Assembly (NCBI RefSeq): GCF_900110535.1
Contig: NZ_FOJA01000001.1
Span: forward strand, 434,001 to 498,000
Direction: 5' to 3'
Length of the DNA stretch: 64,000 nucleotides
Origin: Halobacterium jilantaiense
GTDB taxonomy: Archaea > Halobacteriota > Halobacteria > Halobacteriales > Halobacteriaceae
Of this stretch, positions 40,977 through 49,888 are shown in pieces. Position numbers and translations under genes: made by a program. The notes below the pieces were generated by a model that searched no databases, was not told where the DNA came from, and worked only from the letters and a program-made list of their open reading frames with translations. Positions within the stretch are counted from its first letter, which is position 1, and every line of letters begins with the position of its first letter.

Positions 40977-41894
40977 ATGGGACGCTACCGAACACCCGGT
41001 CTGTTCCTCCTGCTCGCCGCCATCTGGGGGACGGCGTTCCCCGCCACGGACGCCGGCCTCGCCGACCTCCCGCCCGTGCTGTTCGCGGCCGTGCGCTTCG
41101 ACGTGGCCGCAGTCCTCCTGTTCGCGTACGTACTCGCCACGGACGCCGACTGGCGGCCCCGCGGCCGCGAGGACTACACGTACGTCGCCATCGGCGGAAC
41201 CTTCGCCATCGCCGCCCACCACGCCTTCCTGTTCGCCGGCCAGCAGTACGTCACCGGCGGCGTCGCCGCCGTCCTCCTCGGCCTCGTCCCCGTCGTCACG
41301 CCCGCGCTGACCCGGGTGGTGTCGCCCGGCGAGGAGTTCACCGCGCGCACCGCCGTCGGCGTCGCGCTCGGGTTCCTCGGCGTCGTCGTCATCGCCAACC
41401 CCGACCCAGCGAACCTCGCGGACAGCGTCGTCGGCGTCGTGCTCGTGCTCGCCGCCGCCCTCGCGTTCGCCATCGGGGCCGTCGGCACCCACGCCAGCGA
41501 CCCCGACCTCCCGCTCGCGGCGACGCAGGCGTGGATGATGGCCGTCGGCGCTGTCGTCCTCCACGCCGCCAGCCTCGCCGTCCCGGGCAACGGCTTCGCC
41601 GCTGCGTCGTGGACACCGAACGCGCTCGCCGCGCTCGCGTACCTCGGCGCTGTCGCGGGTGCCGCCGGCTTCCTGCTGTACTTCACGCTGCTGGACGAAC
41701 TCGGCCCCATCGAGTCCAGTTTCATCGAGTACGTCATCCCGGTGTTCGCCGCCCTCGGCGGCTGGGTCCTCCTCGGGCAGACGGTTACTGCCACCGCCGT
41801 CGCCGGGTTCGCGTGCATCTTCGCGGGCTTCGTCGCCGCGAAGTACCCCGCGATTCGCGCGGAACTCCACAGACTCGACGCCGCAACTCGGTGA
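40977..41894 (+). CDS. EamA/DMT-family transporter
   Basis: A 305-residue protein with ten TM helices in two EamA repeats (LLLAAIWGTAFPATDAGL at the start of repeat 1; VLAAALAFAIGAVGTHASD at the start of repeat 2), ending in a short basic tail. DMT carriers usually export amino acids, nucleobases or other metabolites. The ATG at 40977 is the only sensible start, although the frame is open far upstream through the GC-rich antisense of kynU. It follows the hydrolase by 53 nt. Confidence 0.9.
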   Translation: MGRYRTPGLFLLLAAIWGTAFPATDAGLADLPPVLFAAVRFDVAAVLLFAYVLATDADWRPRGREDYTYVAIGGTFAIAAHHAFLFAGQQYVTGGVAAVLLGLVPVVTPALTRVVSPGEEFTARTAVGVALGFLGVVVIANPDPANLADSVVGVVLVLAAALAFAIGAVGTHASDPDLPLAATQAWMMAVGAVVLHAASLAVPGNGFAAASWTPNALAALAYLGAVAGAAGFLLYFTLLDELGPIESSFIEYVIPVFAALGGWVLLGQTVTATAVAGFACIFAGFVAAKYPAIRAELHRLDAATR

Positions 41895-41921
41895 CGAACA
41901 GGAGAAACAGCGATCGGACCG

Positions 41922-42632
41922 TCAGTCCGAGGAGTCGGTCGATTCGGCCGCGTCAGCGGGCGCGTCGGCCGTCCCGTCGGCGGGTGGGGCGTGTAGCTCC
42001 TCTTCGTCGAGTTCGATTGGCGACCGGCCGCTGTCCATTCCGGTCGTCATCAGGAACCGGACGGCGGCACGCACGCTCATGTCCGACTCGTGGACGCGGC
42101 TCTCGGGCACGAGGTTCAGCAGGCCCTGCGTGGGGTTCGGGCTGCCCGGAATGAAGACGTTCTGTGCGGGTTCGCCCGCGATCGCTTCGAGCTCGTCCGG
42201 GCTGTCGCCGGTCAGCAGGCCGAGCCGGTAGACGTCGTCGCGCGGGTACTCGACGTAGACGACGGACTCGAAGTCCGAATCCCGGGATGTCACCGAACTC
42301 GCCATCCCCCGAATGGTGCCGTAGATGGTGCGGAACACGGGCAGGAAGTCGACAACCTGGCCCGTCCGCCCGAACAGCTTCCGGCCGGCGCTGCGCTGCG
42401 CAACGAACCCGATGGCGGTGACCGCCAGCGCGAACAGCACGAGCGCGAGCACCTGGGCGGCCACGAGGTTGTTCGCGGTCAGCGTCTCCAGACTCGTTCC
42501 CCGGACGACCGGCAGGAGAACGCCCCCGAGCCAGCCCCCGACCGTCCGCAGCACGAACAGCGTGACGAGCAGCGGCGCGACCAGAATCAGTCCGGCGACG
42601 AAGTTGCTCTGCAGCGTCGTTTTGATTCGCAT
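41922..42632 (-). CDS. DUF502 membrane protein
   Basis: A 236-residue protein of the DUF502 family: N-terminal RIKTTLQSNFVAGLILVAPLLVTLFVLRTV with the first TM, a second TM near 60-85, then a soluble domain with IPVFRTIYGT-like segment (LPVFRTIYGTIRGM), VVYVEYPRDDVYRLGLLTGD and VFIPGSPNPTQGLLNLVPE, and a Ser/Asp/Ala-rich acidic tail. Family members occur in bacteria, plants (LCV/COV) and archaea; function is unknown, with membrane trafficking roles proposed in plants. It converges with the DMT gene and is divergent from the ABC exporter. Confidence 0.88.
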   Translation of the reverse strand: MRIKTTLQSNFVAGLILVAPLLVTLFVLRTVGGWLGGVLLPVVRGTSLETLTANNLVAAQVLALVLFALAVTAIGFVAQRSAGRKLFGRTGQVVDFLPVFRTIYGTIRGMASSVTSRDSDFESVVYVEYPRDDVYRLGLLTGDSPDELEAIAGEPAQNVFIPGSPNPTQGLLNLVPESRVHESDMSVRAAVRFLMTTGMDSGRSPIELDEEELHAPPADGTADAPADAAESTDSSD

Positions 42633-42747
42633 ACCGTATTCCTCTCGCGGTGGGCGAAAAAGCTAGTGCTGTGGTCGCAATCGGTCCCGCGCTCTCCGTG
42701 AGGTACCACCTACACCTACAACCGTCGGGAGCGTGAAGTGTCCTCAC

Positions 42748-43776
42748 ATGACACGACAACGAGGCACCGGTGTCGAGCCCCGCACCGACCGGGAGCGGGC
42801 GAGCGACCGGCCAGCGGCCGTCGACGCAGAGGGACTCCGGCTCACGTACTCGGACGGGACGGAGGCCGTCCGCGGCGTCGACTTGCGCGTCCCCGAGGGC
42901 GAGTTCTTCGGCTTCCTCGGCCCGAACGGTGCCGGCAAGACGACCACCATCAAAGTGCTCGCGACGCTGCTCGCGCCGACCGACGGCACGGTCCGAATCA
43001 ACGGCTTCGACGTGGCCGAGCGCCCGCGGGCGGTCCGGTCGACCATCGGGTACATGGCCCAGGAGACGAGCGTCGACGAGGAGCTCACGGCCGCCGAGAA
43101 CATCTCCTTCGCCTGCGAGGCGTACGGCGTGCCGCGCGGCGAGCGCGCCGACCGCATCGACGACCTCCTCGACCTCGTGGACCTCGCCGACGTCGCCGAC
43201 AAGGAGGCCGGCGAGTTCTCCGGCGGCATGAAAAAGCGCCTGGACGCCGCGACGGCGCTCGTCCACGAGCCGCCGCTCGTCTTCCTCGACGAACCGACAA
43301 CGGGGCTCGACCCGAAGGCCCGTAACCGCCTCTGGGAGTACTTCCGCCGCATCAACGACGAGGGCACGACCATCTTCCTCACCACCCAGTACCTCGAAGA
43401 AGCCGACCAGCTCTGCGAGCAACTTGCGGTCATCCTCGACGGCGCTATCGAGACGCGGGGGAGCCCGGCCGACCTCAAACGCGAGGTCGGCGGCGAGATA
43501 CTCGACGTGGAACTGGCCGAGGACGACGCCCGGGAGCGCGCCGCCGCAATCGCCCGCGACTTCGAAGCGTTCGCCGACGCGACGGTCGATGTCAGCGGCG
43601 ACGGCATCACCGTCACGTCCCCGGTCGCGCGACAACACGGCACGGACCTGCTGGTCGCGCTGCGGGACGCCGGGCTCACCGTCACTGGCTTCAACGTTCG
43701 AGCGCCCACGCTCGACGACGTCTTCCTCGCCGTCACGGGCGAAGAACTCGACCGCGAAACGGAGGGGTCGGCGTGA
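42748..43776 (+). CDS. DrrA-type ABC exporter, ATP-binding protein
   Basis: A 342-residue ABC ATPase of the daunorubicin-resistance group. Walker A GPNGAGKTTT lies near residue 60, followed by the Q-loop IGYMAQETSVDEELT, signature SGGMKKRLDAA, Walker B LVFLDEPTTGLDPKAR and H-loop LTTQYLEEAD. The C-terminal 80 residues (DUF4162-like) are present. The start at 42748 is preferred over an in-frame GTG 15 nt upstream. Its stop overlaps the permease GTG start by 4 nt, so the two make one exporter. The substrate could be a drug, lipid or glycolipid. Confidence 0.92.
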   Translation: MTRQRGTGVEPRTDRERASDRPAAVDAEGLRLTYSDGTEAVRGVDLRVPEGEFFGFLGPNGAGKTTTIKVLATLLAPTDGTVRINGFDVAERPRAVRSTIGYMAQETSVDEELTAAENISFACEAYGVPRGERADRIDDLLDLVDLADVADKEAGEFSGGMKKRLDAATALVHEPPLVFLDEPTTGLDPKARNRLWEYFRRINDEGTTIFLTTQYLEEADQLCEQLAVILDGAIETRGSPADLKREVGGEILDVELAEDDARERAAAIARDFEAFADATVDVSGDGITVTSPVARQHGTDLLVALRDAGLTVTGFNVRAPTLDDVFLAVTGEELDRETEGSA

Positions 43777-44645
43777 GTATCCCCACCGACCAGCCGGACC
43801 GGGACCTCACGCGCTCCCGGAACAGCTTCCTCGGCGACGCCTGGGTGAACTTCAAGCGCTGGAACCTCAAGGCCGTCCGCAACCCCTTCGTGCTCGTCGT
43901 CTCGCTGGCCCAGCCGATCATCTTCCTCGTGCTGTTCACCGAGGTGTTCGGGAACGTCGCCGGTGCGGCCGTCAACCGGGGCATCCCCGGCATCAGCTAC
44001 GAGACCTACCTCGTTCCCGCAATCACTATCCAGGTCGCGCTCGCCGCCGCCATCACGTCCGGTATCGGGCTCGTCAACGACATCGAGAACGGGATGTTCG
44101 AGAAGGTGCTGGTCTCCCCGATGAACCGGACCGCGGTCTTCCTCGGGAAGACTGCGGCGGAGATGTTCCGCATCGCAATCCAGGTGAGCATCATCCTCGG
44201 TCTCGGCGTCGCCCTCGGCGCGGACGTCACCACGGGGCTGGCCGGCGCTGTCGGCATCGTCGCCGTCGGCATGCTGTTCTCGCTGTGGTTCCTCGCGCTC
44301 TCGAACTCGCTGGCGGTGCTCACCCGCGACCAGGAGTCCACCATCATCGCCGCGAACCTCCTCCAGTTCCCGCTGCTCTTCCTCTCGACGGCCTTCCTCC
44401 CGCTGGACTCGCTGCCGGGCTGGGTGCAGACGTTCGCCACCTACAACCCAGTGACCTACGGTGTCGACGCCGCACGCTCGCTGATGCTCGACCGGGACGT
44501 GATGACCGTCCTCGACGTCACCACCTTCGGCGGCACCCTCGACGGCGTGATTCCCGGCGTCGTCGTGTTGCTCGCGCTGGACCTCCTGCTCGGCGCGGTC
44601 GCTGTCTTCCTGCTTTCCCGGGCGTCGAGCTCTCAGGCGCGCTGA
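43773..44645 (+). CDS. DrrB-type ABC-2 exporter permease
   Basis: A 290-residue membrane protein starting with GTG in a GTGA overlap with the ATPase gene. After a polar N-terminus of about 35 residues come six TM segments with the ABC-2 pattern (NPFVLVVSLAQPIIFLVLFTEVFG; ITSGIGLVNDIENGMFEKVLVSPMNR; LSTAFLPLDSLPGWVQTFATYNPVTY). This is a complete half-exporter permease, working as a dimer with the upstream ATPase. It is the last gene before the AT-richer gap. Confidence 0.91.
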   Translation: MSIPTDQPDRDLTRSRNSFLGDAWVNFKRWNLKAVRNPFVLVVSLAQPIIFLVLFTEVFGNVAGAAVNRGIPGISYETYLVPAITIQVALAAAITSGIGLVNDIENGMFEKVLVSPMNRTAVFLGKTAAEMFRIAIQVSIILGLGVALGADVTTGLAGAVGIVAVGMLFSLWFLALSNSLAVLTRDQESTIIAANLLQFPLLFLSTAFLPLDSLPGWVQTFATYNPVTYGVDAARSLMLDRDVMTVLDVTTFGGTLDGVIPGVVVLLALDLLLGAVAVFLLSRASSSQAR

Positions 44646-45731
44646 CGCCGTTCATCCTCTTTCTGCGAGCTGAGCGACAAATTCGAGGACGACCCCAACC
44701 CCAGATTTGTATATAGCGACATGCGATTTACTCATCGGTTCTCCGAGTACCCAACCAATATCGGGTCGGACTGGAGTCAACAAATTACGCGAGAGCGCGG
44801 TCGGGAATCACCGAGGAAGACCGAACAATATGCTTCGGAATCTGTAACTCGATTGTGGGCGTCTCCCTCCCTCAATCCGCATCTCCCCCGGTTTGACCCG
44901 GCGGCCCCCGATGCCGTCCGACAATCAGTATCGGCGCGGAGAGTTCCCTGGGCTCAGTCACGCGATTGCCTCGTCGAATCACGCCCACTTGAATCGGTTT
45001 CGTCGGCTCTCCGAGCGAAACGTCGTTGATACGGGAAGACGCAGGCGTAGCGGTCGTGCGGACCCCGAACCGCTCGGCACTCCATTCCAGCGTTCACAGC
45101 GGTTTCGCGGAGCGGGATTTGGGCGTCAGCACCGCCAGGATACTTCCCAGAGCGTGTGCGCGAGACGCGTCCTGCCACGTAGCACTATCAGGAGCGCGCT
45201 CACTTCCTGTATTCGGCGTTAGCTGTGGGGCACAACATCGAGGCCCGAGTGGCGAAGCGCGATCGAGAAACCGCTGTGGACTGTATCACGGGTCGCGGCT
45301 CCCCAGTGCACCGAGTGCCGGAGCTGTAGTTGATTGGCACAGCAATCTATCGACCAGTGACACGACGCAACCAGAGCGCTCGGAATTCCGAACAGAAGCA
45401 GCGGATGTCCACACTACTTCGGGAGCGTGGACTGAGCGCAAGAATACCCGAGAGAACGGTGGCGAAACCACTATCGAGCAGCGTTCAGGAGCGTTGATGC
45501 CGGCTCGTCAATTCCTCTGGGTTCCAGCGACAGTCGACGTGACTGTTCGTAGGTCACCAGCGCCGTCCGATGCGTCCTGAATTGGGTTACCGAAGTTGAT
45601 CCCGGTATAGAGAACCGGCGGCAGGCGACCAACGAATCGAGGGCCGAGTAGCTCACTGAGTTGCCGCCACGCTACATCGCGCTCAAACCGCGTTCGTCGC
45701 TCCGAGGCAACAATCCAGCCATATTATATCA

Positions 45732-45753
45732 TCTTCTGGAGTTCCACAGAAGA
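45732..45753. other. Hairpin nested in a second inverted repeat
   Basis: TCTTCTG and CAGAAGA form a 7-bp stem with an 8-nt loop; ATCATCT (45729-45735) and AGATGAT (45760-45766) form an overlapping outer repeat. It lies in the most AT-rich part of the gap, about 150 bp before the DUF5805 gene. It could be a recombination or regulatory site; function is unproved. Confidence 0.4.
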
Positions 45754-45841
45754 AAAGTTAGATGATTCCAGACAGGCCGTAAAATGGTAATATCGTTTCA
45801 AATAGTACTAACTAACCGCCATCTAGAGGCCTACAAGAGGC

Positions 45842-45856
45842 GATAAATATACTTAT
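45842..45856 (+). promoter_or_regulatory. TATA box of the DUF5805-Xer operon
   Basis: GATAAATATACTTAT is a strong AT-rich element 47-61 nt before the ATG at 45903, predicting a leader of about 25 nt. It would instead give a leaderless message for an upstream in-frame TTG at 45873. Confidence 0.55.
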
Positions 45857-45902
45857 CTCTCTATGAGGAACATTGAAGGGAGTGGGGTGTGTCGCCCGGA
45901 GC

Positions 45903-46280
45903 ATGGGCGACGAGGGCCGCGCAGTCGTGAAGACGTACGTGCCGCCGGAGCAAAAATCGGTGTGGCGGGAGCACGCCGACGACCTGGACATGTCCCAGAG
46001 CGAGTACCTGCGGACGATGGTTCAGGCCGGACGAAAGGGGTTCCTGACCGGCCCCGAGGAAGGTGGTTCTGGGGACGCTACCCCCGGGGGTGATGGCCTC
46101 GAAGACCGGGTCCTCGATGTGGTCGATTCGGCGGGCGTCGTGTCGTGGGACGAACTAGTCGCGGAGCTCTCGGGTGACTTCGAGGACCGTCTCGACGACG
46201 CTGTCCAGACGCTGTCCGAGAACGGAACGATTCGGTTCGACCCGCGTCGAGAGGGATACGTCCGCCAGAAAGACACATGA
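45903..46280 (+). CDS. DUF5805-like protein paired with a tyrosine recombinase
   Basis: A 125-residue protein. The N-terminal part has a ribbon-helix-helix-like pattern: VVKTYVPPEQKSVWREHADDLDMSQSEYLRTMVQAG (strand then two helices; residues about 8-45). The C-terminal half (LEDRVLDVVDSAG to NGTIRFDPRREGYVRQ) resembles a small winged helix. I recognise the DUF5805 pattern that accompanies a Xer-type recombinase in many haloarchaea. The ATG at 45903 fits the TATA spacing. It ends in a 4-nt ATGA overlap with the recombinase gene, implying a DNA-binding accessory or regulatory partner. Confidence 0.8.
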   Translation: MGDEGRAVVKTYVPPEQKSVWREHADDLDMSQSEYLRTMVQAGRKGFLTGPEEGGSGDATPGGDGLEDRVLDVVDSAGVVSWDELVAELSGDFEDRLDDAVQTLSENGTIRFDPRREGYVRQKDT

Positions 46281-47329
46281 GCGAGCGAGCGGAGGCATCC
46301 CGCGACGGTGACGGCGAGGACATCGACGATCTCGTCGGGTACTTCGTCGAGGACATGGCATACCACGGGAAGTCCGAGCGCACCCGGGAGGCCTACGAGC
46401 GCGTGCTGCGGCGCTTCGACGCGTTCCTCGCGGAGTTCGACACGGACCCGGCGAACGCGGACCGTCGAGACTGCCTGGCGTGGGTCCACGAACTCCGCGG
46501 CGAGTACGCCGAGAGCACCGTCGCGACGTACGCGTCGTACCTGAACCGGTTCTACAGCTACATGGGACAGGTCGGCGCGGTCGACGGGAATCCGATGGCG
46601 CTGGTGATTCAGGAGATGGATGAGGCCATCGACACCGACCCGACGCGCCGCGAGGTCTCCGTCGAGGACATGCGGGCGTTCGTCGCGGACATCTCGCATC
46701 CCCTGGAGCGTGCAGTCGTCGTTGGGTTACTGAAGACCGGGCTACGCGTCGGCGAACTCTGTAACCTCGACCTGCGGGACCTGAATCTGGACGCCCGCGG
46801 TGTCGAGGATGCATACGACCTGGGGACGCGCGGCCAGCTCGACGGCCATCCCGATACGCTGTACGTCGACCCGGCGATGAGCCGCGGCGAGACGGTCAAC
46901 GGCGAGCAGCGCAGCGCGTCGAACAAGCGCAAACGCGGCACGCTCGTGCCCGTGGACGCCGAACTGAAGACCGAGCTCCTGCGCTGGCTGGCGATCCGCC
47001 CGGATTCACCGTCCGCCGCCGAGCCGCTGTTCGTCAGCACCCGGGACTCGTGGGGCGAGCGCCTGACGCCCGAGATGGTTCGGGGAATCGTCCGCGAGCA
47101 CGCCGAACCCCGGGGCTGGTACCGCGAGGGCGGCGACGCCGCCGAGAACGTCACACCGCACTACTTCCGGCACTTCTTCACGACACACCTCCGGGACCGC
47201 ACGGGGGACCGCGGTGTCGTGAAGTACCTCCGCGGGGACGTCGCCGACGACATCATCGACACCTACACCCACAACTGGGGCGACCGGGTGCGCGAAGTGT
47301 ATCTGGAACACGTCTACTCGTTGACGTAG
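46277..47329 (+). CDS. Tyrosine recombinase/integrase (Xer-like)
   Basis: A 350-residue site-specific recombinase. The N-terminal SAM-like core-binding domain (about 20-105) is followed by the catalytic domain with Arg157 in TGLRVGELCNL, a basic Lys region (SNKRKRGTLVP), HxxR as His295/Arg298 in HYFRHFF, His332 in YTHNWG, and nucleophile Tyr347 in EHVY, four residues from the end. All catalytic residues are intact. It is translationally coupled to the DUF5805 gene. No att-like repeat or tRNA target is visible nearby, so a chromosomal housekeeping or local inversion role is as likely as element integration. Confidence 0.92.
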   Translation: MSERAEASRDGDGEDIDDLVGYFVEDMAYHGKSERTREAYERVLRRFDAFLAEFDTDPANADRRDCLAWVHELRGEYAESTVATYASYLNRFYSYMGQVGAVDGNPMALVIQEMDEAIDTDPTRREVSVEDMRAFVADISHPLERAVVVGLLKTGLRVGELCNLDLRDLNLDARGVEDAYDLGTRGQLDGHPDTLYVDPAMSRGETVNGEQRSASNKRKRGTLVPVDAELKTELLRWLAIRPDSPSAAEPLFVSTRDSWGERLTPEMVRGIVREHAEPRGWYREGGDAAENVTPHYFRHFFTTHLRDRTGDRGVVKYLRGDVADDIIDTYTHNWGDRVREVYLEHVYSLT

Positions 47330-47478
47330 CGTCGCACAGCGTACTCGTAAACTCCATATCGCGATACAGAATTACTAGGGACGGGTGCTGTGTTGCAGCC
47401 CCGGAGTCGACAGCGAACAGTTCCGCGTCGGCGCGACAGGAGCCCGAGTGGCGCTGAGAGCGCGAGCGAGAGTATCGG

Positions 47479-48285
47479 TCAGTTCTCGCCGTCGACGACG
47501 CCGCGGACGAGCAGGTACTCGACGCGGACGGTGTTGTCCGCGAACCACTCGTCGAGCGTCGCGAGCGCGTCCTGACGGAGCGCCGCTCGACTAGCCTCGT
47601 CGTCGAGCGCCCGGAGCGCGGGCGAAAGCGGGCCGGCTTCGACCGCGAAGTCCCGCCAGAAGTGCTCGGGGGAGACGTACCGGAACCGGGCGATGCGGCG
47701 CTCGAACGAGAGTTCGCAGTCGTCGCCGAGGCGGTCGCGGACGAAGTCGGTCTCGCCCCAGCGGAGGTGCGCCCAGGGGTCGTGGTCCTCGTGTGTCACG
47801 TAGTCGTCGAGAACTTCGGTGAGCGCGCCGACGAGGCCGTCCGGGGACCACGACGTGAACGCGACGCGACCGCCGGGCTGTGCGACCCGCACCATCTCGC
47901 GGCCGGCCTCGACGGCGGCCGGTGAGAAGACGTGGCCGAAACTCGACAGCACGACGTCGAAGGCGTCGTCCGGGAACGGCAGCGCTTCGGCGTCGCCGGC
48001 GACCCAGTTGACGTCGTCGTAGCCGGCGAGCTCGGTGCTGTCCCGGGCGAGTTCCAGCATCGGACGCGTGACGTCGACGCCGGTCACGTCTGCGCCGGCG
48101 CGGCGGGCGGTGAGCGCGGCGTTCCCCGTCCCGCAGCCGACGTCGAGCACGCGGTTCCCGGGGTCGACGCCGCAGGCACTCACGAGGCGCGCGATTGCGG
48201 GTAGGAGGTTCGGTGCCAGCGACGGGTACCGGCCGGCCGACCACGTGTACGTCGACCGTTCGCCGGTGGTCTGGGGGTCACTCAT
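47479..48285 (-). CDS. SAM-dependent methyltransferase (class I)
   Basis: A 268-residue methyltransferase with motif I VLDVGCGTGNAAL near residue 60, motif II GVDVTRPMLELAR, acidic loop VAGDAEALPFPDDAFDVVLSSFGHVF and post-motif EMVRVAQPGGRVAFTSW. It is of the ubiquinone/menaquinone or small-molecule type; substrate unknown. The start at 48285 is an ATG next to the conserved part, and an upstream in-frame extension has no support. It is divergent from the HTTM gene. Confidence 0.88.
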   Translation of the reverse strand: MSDPQTTGERSTYTWSAGRYPSLAPNLLPAIARLVSACGVDPGNRVLDVGCGTGNAALTARRAGADVTGVDVTRPMLELARDSTELAGYDDVNWVAGDAEALPFPDDAFDVVLSSFGHVFSPAAVEAGREMVRVAQPGGRVAFTSWSPDGLVGALTEVLDDYVTHEDHDPWAHLRWGETDFVRDRLGDDCELSFERRIARFRYVSPEHFWRDFAVEAGPLSPALRALDDEASRAALRQDALATLDEWFADNTVRVEYLLVRGVVDGEN

Positions 48286-48343
48286 CACTGGAGCCACGGC
48301 CCGCCGGGGGAAGAACGACACGATGGCCGCGGGTGCCACGGAA

Positions 48344-48352
48344 AGCTTATCC
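48344..48352 (+). promoter_or_regulatory. TATA-like element of the HTTM gene
   Basis: AGCTTATCC is centred about 29 nt before the ATG at 48377, consistent with a leaderless mRNA. Confidence 0.45.
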
Positions 48353-48376
48353 GGGGACGGGACGCCAGTCGCAGGT

Positions 48377-49834
48377 ATGGACGTCCGGGCGGCAGTCGCG
48401 TCGCGGCTCGGAGCCGACACCCGCTCGCTCGCGGCGTTCCGCGTCGGGGTTGCGGGCGTCGTGCTCCTCGACCTCCTGTTACGGTCGCGGTACCTCGGCG
48501 CGTTCTACACGGACACCGGCGTGCTTCCGAGAGACGTGCTGTTCGCGCAGAACCCGGTTCTCGGACCGCTCTCCCTGCACGCGCTCTCGGGGGCGCTGTG
48601 GTTTCAGGCGCTGCTGTTCGCGGCCACGGCGGTCGCCGCACTGGCGTTGCTCGTCGGCTACCGGACGACGCTAGCGACGCTGGTCACGGGGCTGCTGGTC
48701 GTCTCGCTGCACGTCCGGAATCCTCTGGTCCTGAACGGCGGCGACCTCGTTCTCCAGATGCTGTTCCTCTGGGGGCTGTTCCTGCCCCTCGGCGAGCGCT
48801 GGAGCGTCGACGCACTCCGCGAGGGCCCCCGAGAGAAGCGGGTAACGTCGGTGGCGACGGCGGGCGTGCTCTGCCAGGTCGTCGTCATCTACGCGACGAA
48901 CGCGGTTCTGAAGCTGCGCGGCGACGCCTGGCTCTCGGGCGACGCCATCCAGTACGTGTTCAGCCTGGAGATGTTCGTCCACGGCGTCGGGCACTGGCTC
49001 GCGAACTACCCCGCGCTGCTCGTCGCGTTCGACACGGTCTGGCTGGCGATGCTCGTGGGCTCGGGGCTCCTCCTGCTCGTGACTGGCTGGCCGCGCGCGC
49101 TGCTCGCGGCCGCGTACGCGGCGATGCACGTCGGAATGGCCGCGACGATGCAACTCGGCGTGTTCCCGCTCGTCGCGGTGGTCGCGCTCGTGCCGTTCAT
49201 CCCGAGTGTCGTCTGGGACGCGCTCGCCGACCGACCGCACCGCCCCGTCGTAGCGGGTCCTCGGGTCGCTCGCGTCCAGGAGGCGCTCCGGGCGAGGCTG
49301 CCGCTGGTTTCGACTCCGTCGCTCCCGCCAGACGCGCTCGACTGGGGGCGCAGGGCGCTGACAGTCGCGCTCGCCGCGTTCCTCGTCGCCCAGCTGGCGT
49401 ACAGCGCCGCGTCGGTCGGCCTCGTCCCGGTCCCCGACGCCGGACCGCTGGACGGCGAGGAGCCGGAGGCCCGCTGGAACATGTTCGCGCCGGAGCCGCT
49501 GTCGGTAGACATCTGGGTGAAAGCGCCCGCCGCGACGCCGAACGGCGACCTCGTCGACGCCTTCCACGGAGGCGAGTTCACCTGGGACAAACCGCCCGAC
49601 GTCTCGAAGACGTACCCGTCGGCTCGCTGGCGGAAATACGTCATGAACGTCGTTGACGCCGACGACCAGTCGGTCCGCGAGGGGTTCGCGGCGTCCCTCT
49701 GCTCGCGCTCGCCGCACGGCCGGTCGGCGTCCGTGACGAACGCGTCCGTGTACAGCGTCGAGCAGCCGACGCGACTGGACGGACCGGAGCCGACGAACCG
49801 TGTGGCGCTAGCGGCGACGAACTGCTCGACGTGA
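48377..49834 (+). CDS. HTTM (gamma-carboxylase-like) membrane protein
   Basis: A 485-residue polytopic protein of the horizontally-transferred-transmembrane (HTTM) family, related to vitamin-K-dependent gamma-glutamyl carboxylase. Features are LAAFRVGVAGVVLLDLLLRSRYLGAFYTDTGVLPR at the N-terminus, then LHVRNPLVLNGGDLVLQMLFLWGLFLPLGERWSVD (two-part pattern), HVGMAATMQLGVFP, about ten TM segments, and a C-terminal extracellular region (MFAPEP, VDIWVKAPA). No carboxylase activity is proved for archaeal members; it likely acts on a lipid or quinone. The ATG at 48377 follows a suitable TATA element. Confidence 0.85.
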   Translation: MDVRAAVASRLGADTRSLAAFRVGVAGVVLLDLLLRSRYLGAFYTDTGVLPRDVLFAQNPVLGPLSLHALSGALWFQALLFAATAVAALALLVGYRTTLATLVTGLLVVSLHVRNPLVLNGGDLVLQMLFLWGLFLPLGERWSVDALREGPREKRVTSVATAGVLCQVVVIYATNAVLKLRGDAWLSGDAIQYVFSLEMFVHGVGHWLANYPALLVAFDTVWLAMLVGSGLLLLVTGWPRALLAAAYAAMHVGMAATMQLGVFPLVAVVALVPFIPSVVWDALADRPHRPVVAGPRVARVQEALRARLPLVSTPSLPPDALDWGRRALTVALAAFLVAQLAYSAASVGLVPVPDAGPLDGEEPEARWNMFAPEPLSVDIWVKAPAATPNGDLVDAFHGGEFTWDKPPDVSKTYPSARWRKYVMNVVDADDQSVREGFAASLCSRSPHGRSASVTNASVYSVEQPTRLDGPEPTNRVALAATNCST

Positions 49835-49888
49835 CCGGGGCTCGCGGAGACCTGAGTGGTATCGAGAACAGTCACACCGGAGTCCGGC

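Larger units (their letters stand above)
44646..45902. other. Gene-free, AT-richer stretch between the exporter and Xer loci
   Basis: About 1.25 kb with no credible gene. Open frames here (for example 45026-45580) encode basic, Ser/Arg-rich products unlike haloarchaeal proteins and lack recognisable domains. GC is visibly lower than in flanking genes, falling most in 45720-45870. I see no terminal inverted repeats or target duplication. The composition suggests decayed mobile or transferred DNA next to a recombinase gene, but no ancestral gene can be named. Confidence 0.6.

Noticed and set aside
45026..45580. 184-codon plus-strand frame in the AT-richer gap
   Set aside because: The product is basic and Ser/Arg-rich, unlike haloarchaeal proteins, with no recognisable domain or promoter.
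44646..45902. Possible insertion sequence or transposase remnant
   Set aside because: I looked for terminal inverted repeats, target duplications and transposase motifs in all frames; a few short segments were suggestive, but none could be tied to a known ISH family.
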